64,000 bases of DNA from Aegilops tauschii subsp. strangulata (taxonomy: Eukaryota; Streptophyta; Magnoliopsida; Poales; Poaceae): contig NC_053039.3 of the NCBI RefSeq assembly GCF_002575655.3, positions 245,250,622 to 245,314,621 of the forward strand. The letters run 5' to 3'. Made by a program: the position numbers and the translations under genes. Of the stretch, positions 59,994-64,000 are shown piece by piece. Below the pieces are notes generated by a model, which was not told the origin of the DNA, did no database searches, and worked only from the letters and a program-made list of their open reading frames with translations. Position 1 is the stretch's first letter; every line of letters starts with the position of its first letter.

Positions 59994-61274
59994 ATGGACA
60001 GTGCTGATGAGTTTTTCTTTCACAATTTCATTTGCTCATCTGATGATTCATCCTCAGATGATGAAGAGCCGGCGGCTGCGTTGGTCGTGCATGAATACAT
60101 CACTAGGAAGCGGCCTTGGTACAGGGGATCAATCCCCGGCCATGCTCTGGCCTTGGACCGCAATAGAGAGAAAGGCCACACCCTTCTCTATGTCGATTAC
60201 TTTAAGGATGGTTCACTCTTTAAGGCACATCAATTTCTTCGCCAATTCCGAATGAGAAGGCATGTGTTCAATCATATTCGCAAGGGAGTGGTCATGTATG
60301 ACCCATACTTTGAGTGCAAAGTGGATGCCGTAGGCAAGCTTGGTTTCTCTTCATACCAGAAATGCACCGCGGCTATGCGCATACTTGCATATGGAATTCC
60401 TGGTGATCTTGTGGATGAGTATGTTCATATGAGTGAGTCCACGTGTCTCCTCTCATTGTACAGTTTTTGCACGGCCGTGGTGGAAGTTTTCGGCCCGGAG
60501 TACCTCAGAGAGCCAAATGCCGCTGATACAGAGAGGTTGTTGGCGATCAATGCCGAGAGGGGCTTTCCGGGCATGCTTGGTAGTATAGATTGTATGCACT
60601 GGAAGTGGAAGAACAGTCCATTTGCTTGGCATGGGCAATACAAGGGGCATGTGAAAGATGCCACTGTTATACTTGAAGCTGTGGCTTCACAAGATCTCTG
60701 GATATGACATTCTTTCTTCGGCATGGTTGGTTCTCATAATGATATTAGTGTTCTTCAGCGGTCTCCGGTGTTTCAAGGCTTGCAGAAGGGCACTCTCCGG
60801 AGGTGAACTTTGAGGTCAACGGCCACCATTACAACAAGGGATATTACCTAGCTGATGGCATCTATCTTCAGTGGTCCACTCTCGTGAAGACCGTACCCAA
60901 TCCGCAAGAAGAGAAGAGACAGAGGTTTACCCAAATGCAAGAGAGTGCTAGGAAGGATGTGGAGCGTGCTTTCGGGGTCCTCCAGTCTCGGTGGGGTTCG
61001 TAACCCTGCATTGACATGGATCACGAAGAAGCTTTGGGAGGTGATGATTGCTTGTGTGATCACGCACAACATGATTGTGGAGGATGAGCGCGATGATAGC
61101 ATCTATGACCAAGGGTTTGATTTTCAGGGTGAAAATGTTGAGCCTGAGCATGCACCTCCTACAACCTTTGAACAGTTTGTCGAGTTTCATCGGGAGTTGC
61201 GTGATTGGCATACTCATGTTCAGCTACAAAATGACTTGGTTGAGCATGTGTGGACTCACATTGGCTACCAATAG
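59994..61274 (+). pseudogene. PIF/Harbinger transposase (plant transposon protein family)
   Basis: Cut-and-paste transposase of the HARBI1/PIF type. I prefer the ATG at 59994 ([12 protein letters not shown]); the frame is open from 59970. An acidic Ser-rich N-terminus is followed by the helix-rich DNA-binding part ([25 protein letters not shown]). The DDE triad is readable: Asp in GSIDCMHW (60588-60590), Asp in GSHND (60741-60743) and Glu in DVERAFGVLQ (60962-60964). Lesions are a Trp to TGA change at 60705-60707, a frameshift near 60785 and another near 60995; the C-terminal part (THNMIVEDERD) continues to the stop at 61272-61274. Confidence 0.85.
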
Positions 61275-61640
61275 ATCTATCAGTTTAATTTCTTGTCATG
61301 CAAACAAATTTCGATTGGGTTGTAAGACAATTTGATATTGTTTTCTTTTCATGCAAACATATTTCGATTGGGTTGTAAAGACTATTTGAGAGCTATGTTT
61401 GATTTGAACCATTTCATATGCATCAATTTCATTTTATGTACTGTGCTGGGAGAACGGCGAGATGCGGCCGAAATGCAGCCGCGCGTTGGGCGCACGGCCG
61501 TCGCATCCACAATCCGATCAGACACAGCCTCATTATCATCCCAAACAAACAAAATCCAGACAAATCGGACGTCCATTTCAGATGGCGCGTTGGAGTTGGG
61601 CTATGTTCGTGTATTGGAGTGACCTTTTTGCCAGGCCGAA

Positions 61641-61899
61641 GTGAAGTGAAGTGACTTTGACCGGCAGATGTCTTAATAAGCTGCCACCGGTGAGCAGCGT
61701 TGAACCGTTTCCAGCCGGTTCCAGCAGCACGGATCTCGAGACCGATCCAACGGTGGACAGCGAAAGCGCAGAAGCCCAAGAGGCGAGCCTTGCCAGCGCG
61801 TGACCGGTGACACGACCGCCTGGCACTACACGTGTAGGCCCTGAGAGCTGAGACGGCTTCACCGAGGGGAGGGGAGCCCCAAGCAGTGGCACAGCACAG
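61641..61899 (+). promoter_or_regulatory. Probable promoter region of the SUVH-like gene
   Basis: About 260 bases between the Harbinger remnant and the inferred leader exon. No strong TATA box; TCTTAATAAG at 61671 is the only AT-rich candidate. The rest is GC-rich. The transcription start cannot be set from sequence. Confidence 0.35.
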
Positions 61900-62023
61900 G
61901 CAAGTGCCCTTTTTACCCCACCACACCACCCCACCTGTGGCCTCCAAAGAAGTGAAACCACAACGCACCAGCGAGCGCTTCGGTGGAGAGAGGAAGGGCT
62001 TTCGCTTCGACGGCGTCCTCGAG
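61900..62023 (+). other. Probable 5' UTR exon of the SUVH-like gene
   Basis: CA/CT-rich, then GAGAGAGGAAGG-like sequence, ending CTCGAG before a GTCAGT donor at 62024. The left edge is a guess. Confidence 0.45.
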
Positions 62024-62870
62024 GTCAGTCATCTCCCGGCAAATCATTGTTGGCTGGTTCTTGTGGTTTCCTTTTCTGGCGTTCTTGGGTAGTAGCTTTA
62101 GGTTTTAGATGATCGTATCTGTGGAGAAATAGCCACTCTTTTCTGGGTTCCTCAACGTTCCTCTTCTGGCCACTCTTTGTTTCTTCTTTCTGGCGATACC
62201 GGCATTTTTGGTTCATATGTGAGGAGGAAAGAACATGGAACGTAGCATGCTGAAAATAGATGTGTTTTCTGTCGGTTTAAAACAACCCCAATCTGCACTA
62301 CATTCATATGGTATGGATACTTCGACACAAAGTAACACAATAGTGAGCAGCACATGTGTTTTCCTCTGTTTCTTTTGTTTCGATAGAAAGAAGATTTTCC
62401 TCTCTTTCTGCTTGCTGCACTTCACAAGATCCTCTTCTTTCAGTTCAAAAGTTCATATCATTACTTGAATCTACAGATTTATTCTTTAAAAAAAAACTGT
62501 CCTCCCTTTTCTTCAAAAGAGTACAGTGTAAAAAAGATCACACTTCTTTTAACAAGTGTAAAAAAGATCTCAAACAAATCCTACACGTCAGTCAATATGC
62601 CATTTTTACACTCCCACCATCGCATAAAGATTAATATTAATTCCACCTAGCCAACAAGCTAGTGATCAAAATATGAAACTTTTCTGTTTCCGCGCATTTC
62701 GCTTCACAAGATAATACAGTTTTGTCCTGTTTTGAAGCTGATACAATGTTCTGAACTTACATGTTTACATGGATGCTATTCTTCGTTGATCATATATATA
62801 TATATTTGATTGATCTTCCATATACATCAGCTAGCATCTATTAAGTCTACCCTGTTTTTGCGACTGCTAG
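62024..62870 (+). other. Probable 5' UTR intron of the SUVH-like gene
   Basis: Donor GAG/GTCAGT; acceptor after CCCTGTTTTTGCGACTGCTAG at 62870, nine bases before the ATG. The interior is T-rich with many stops in all frames, as expected of a plant intron, with a short (AT)n run near 62793. An intron in the 5' leader with an intronless coding region is common for SUVH1/3-type genes. Confidence 0.6.
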
Positions 62871-62879
62871 GAGTTCGCC

Positions 62880-64000
62880 ATGGGGAGCTTGATTGACGAA
62901 GCAGAAACTGGGGAGCAGCCACTGGACCCGAAGCCATTGCACTCACTGGCGCCGATGTTCCCTACCCCTCCCGGGTATGATGTGGCAATATCTGACCCAC
63001 CATTCTTCTACATCACACCAATACAGCAACACCCTGGGCCGGCTGCAGCTTCATTTGCTGGGCCGCCACCACAGCAACACCCTGGGCCAGCTCCAGCTTC
63101 ATCTGCTGGGCCGTCACCAGGGCCAGGGTCCGCAGTTCCTCTCAAGGCCACACCAATCTCGGCAGCATTTCCCGCGCGGCGACCCAAAGAGGAACTGTCG
63201 GATGAAGACTACACTCCTGCTTCCGAGAAGAGGAAACCATCTTCATCTTCACCCAAGAGGACAGCCAAGAAGGTTCGGCAGGCTGGAGACTCCACTGCAG
63301 CCAACACCAAGCAGAGACCGATCAGGAGGAGCCTCAGCAAGGAGCTCGCCGGCTGGCCCTCCACATCGGACAACCCAAGGGAGGCGGTGGAAGCGACCAT
63401 GGCCATGTTCGACTCGCTCCGGCGCCGGACGCTGCAGCTGGATGAGAAGGAGGGCTTGGGCAGGCGCGCCGACCTCAAGGCCAGTGTTCTCATGAACCAG
63501 AACAACCTGAAGATCAACAGCCTCAAGACGATAGGCCCCGTCCCGGGCGTCGAAATCGGAGACATCTTCTTCTACAGGATTGAGATGTGCATCGTGGGGT
63601 TGCATGCGCCATCCATGGCCGGCATCGACTACCTGTCGGCTAAGCTTGCCGGGAGGGACGAGAGCCTGGCCGTGAGCATCATCTCGTCCGGCGGATACGA
63701 GAACGTCGAGGATGAGACCGACACCCTGGTGTACACGGGCCAAGGAGGCAACAGCCGGCGCAAGGACAAGGAGAAGCACGACCAGAAGCTGGAGAAAGGA
63801 AACCTTGCTCTCAGCAACAGCGCCAGCAAGAAGAACCAGATCAGGGTGGTGCGCAGTGCGCGGGACCCTTTCTCCATCACAGCAGGCAAGGTTTACATCT
63901 ACGATGGGGTGTATCGCATCGAGGACTCCTGGATGGACACGGCCAAGAGCGGGTTCAGCGTGTTCAAGTACAGGCTGAGGAGGGAGCCGGGGCAGCCTGA
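62880..64000 (+). CDS. SUVH1/SUVH3-like histone H3K9 methyltransferase, N-terminal part
   Basis: Open from an ATG in a strong context (GCCATGG) to the window edge, 373 codons without a stop; the gene continues rightward. Residues 16-32 (DPKPLHSLAPMFPTPPGYD) match the N-terminal signature of SUVH1/3-type proteins. A Pro-rich part with a 16-residue duplication (49-64, 65-80) and a basic Ser/Lys segment (about 104-125) follow. Residues 149-205 hold REAVEATMAMFDSLRRR and RRADLKA, and from about 213 the SRA domain starts (IGPVPGVEIGDIFFYRIEM, GLHAPSMAGIDYL, YTGQGGN, VYIYDGVYRIEDSW). SRA domains bind methylated DNA; the pre-SET and SET catalytic domains should lie beyond 64000. The usual length is about 650-750 residues. 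Codon use is GC-rich at third positions, unlike the neighbouring transposons. A nuclear heterochromatin-linked or methyl-reader role is inferred from the family. Confidence 0.9.
   Translation, partial: MGSLIDEAETGEQPLDPKPLHSLAPMFPTPPGYDVAISDPPFFYITPIQQHPGPAAASFAGPPPQQHPGPAPASSAGPSPGPGSAVPLKATPISAAFPARRPKEELSDEDYTPASEKRKPSSSSPKRTAKKVRQAGDSTAANTKQRPIRRSLSKELAGWPSTSDNPREAVEATMAMFDSLRRRTLQLDEKEGLGRRADLKASVLMNQNNLKINSLKTIGPVPGVEIGDIFFYRIEMCIVGLHAPSMAGIDYLSAKLAGRDESLAVSIISSGGYENVEDETDTLVYTGQGGNSRRKDKEKHDQKLEKGNLALSNSASKKNQIRVVRSARDPFSITAGKVYIYDGVYRIEDSWMDTAKSGFSVFKYRLRREPGQP
63024..63119 (+). repeat. 48-bp tandem duplication in the SUVH-like coding region
   Basis: 63024-63071 and 63072-63119 are two in-frame copies differing at four bases, encoding QQHPGPAAASFAGPPP and QQHPGPAPASSAGPSP. 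Confidence 0.9.

Larger units (their letters stand above)
59299..61640 (+). mobile_element. PIF/Harbinger DNA transposon, broken; borders approximate
   Basis: Contains a PIF/Harbinger transposase pseudogene flanked by non-coding GC-rich DNA. CCCAACGCGCGGC at 59455-59467 has its exact reverse complement at 61478-61490, and the match extends with one mismatch to 17 bases: subterminal inverted repeats. Exact termini and the 3-bp TWA target duplication could not be identified; the left end abuts the Copia LTR and may be lost. No second (Myb-like) ORF of the kind autonomous PIF elements carry is seen. Non-coding stretches 59299-59993 and 61275-61640 hold nothing else I recognise. Confidence 0.65.

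Noticed and set aside
61429..61968. 179-codon minus-strand frame over the SUVH promoter
   Set aside because: It crosses from the Harbinger end into the promoter and leader of the gene and shows no domain.

Overview
The window is grass nuclear DNA, most likely Triticeae (wheat, Aegilops or barley relatives). The evidence is a dense nest of LTR retrotransposons of Triticeae type: Angela/BARE-1/WIS-like Copia, a Maximus-like Sirevirus, and Sabrina/WHAM-like Athila-lineage Gypsy. A CACTA fragment, a PIF/Harbinger transposon and one plant-style gene with a 5' UTR intron complete the picture. Family names rest on recognising terminal sequences and protein motifs; no search was run.

Layout, left to right. 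Positions 1-4974 are the 5' part (minus strand) of an Athila-lineage element. It sits in a CACTA fragment (4975-7925), which itself interrupts the 5' LTR of a Maximus-like Sirevirus (7926-21582: gag, pol, env-like ORF, 3' LTR). The Sirevirus lies in the 5' LTR of a degenerate Angela/WIS-like Copia copy (X1). X1 is split again by a minus-strand Athila element S2 (25139-41685, target duplication CGTAC), which contains a plus-strand relative S1 (25831-34128, duplication CTGCC), and by a complete Angela element (42026-50741, duplication AAACT). X1 runs without a break into a second Copia internal region (54042-57685) and a third fragment, with shared or truncated LTRs, ending at 59298. This is a tandem array with deletions.

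After the array come a broken PIF/Harbinger element (59299 to about 61640) and the only host gene seen: a SUVH1/SUVH3-type histone H3K9 methyltransferase. Its probable 5' UTR intron is 62024-62870 and its coding sequence starts at 62880 and runs off the window through the SRA domain. Nearly all retroelement reading frames are broken; the clear exception is the S1 gag-protease ORF.

The most interesting signal is in the 3' non-coding part of the three Athila-lineage elements. Each carries an array of stem-loops with one nearly invariant loop (TGCTTCACTTATAT in sense) held by stems whose sequences differ but still pair. About 150-200 bases upstream in sense lie strong GC hairpins containing exact copies of the 14-mer AAGCTTGGGGATGC, which also forms the polypurine-tract region at the 3' LTR. 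None of these elements shows a reverse transcriptase or integrase, so these may be cis signals for mobilisation by a partner element.
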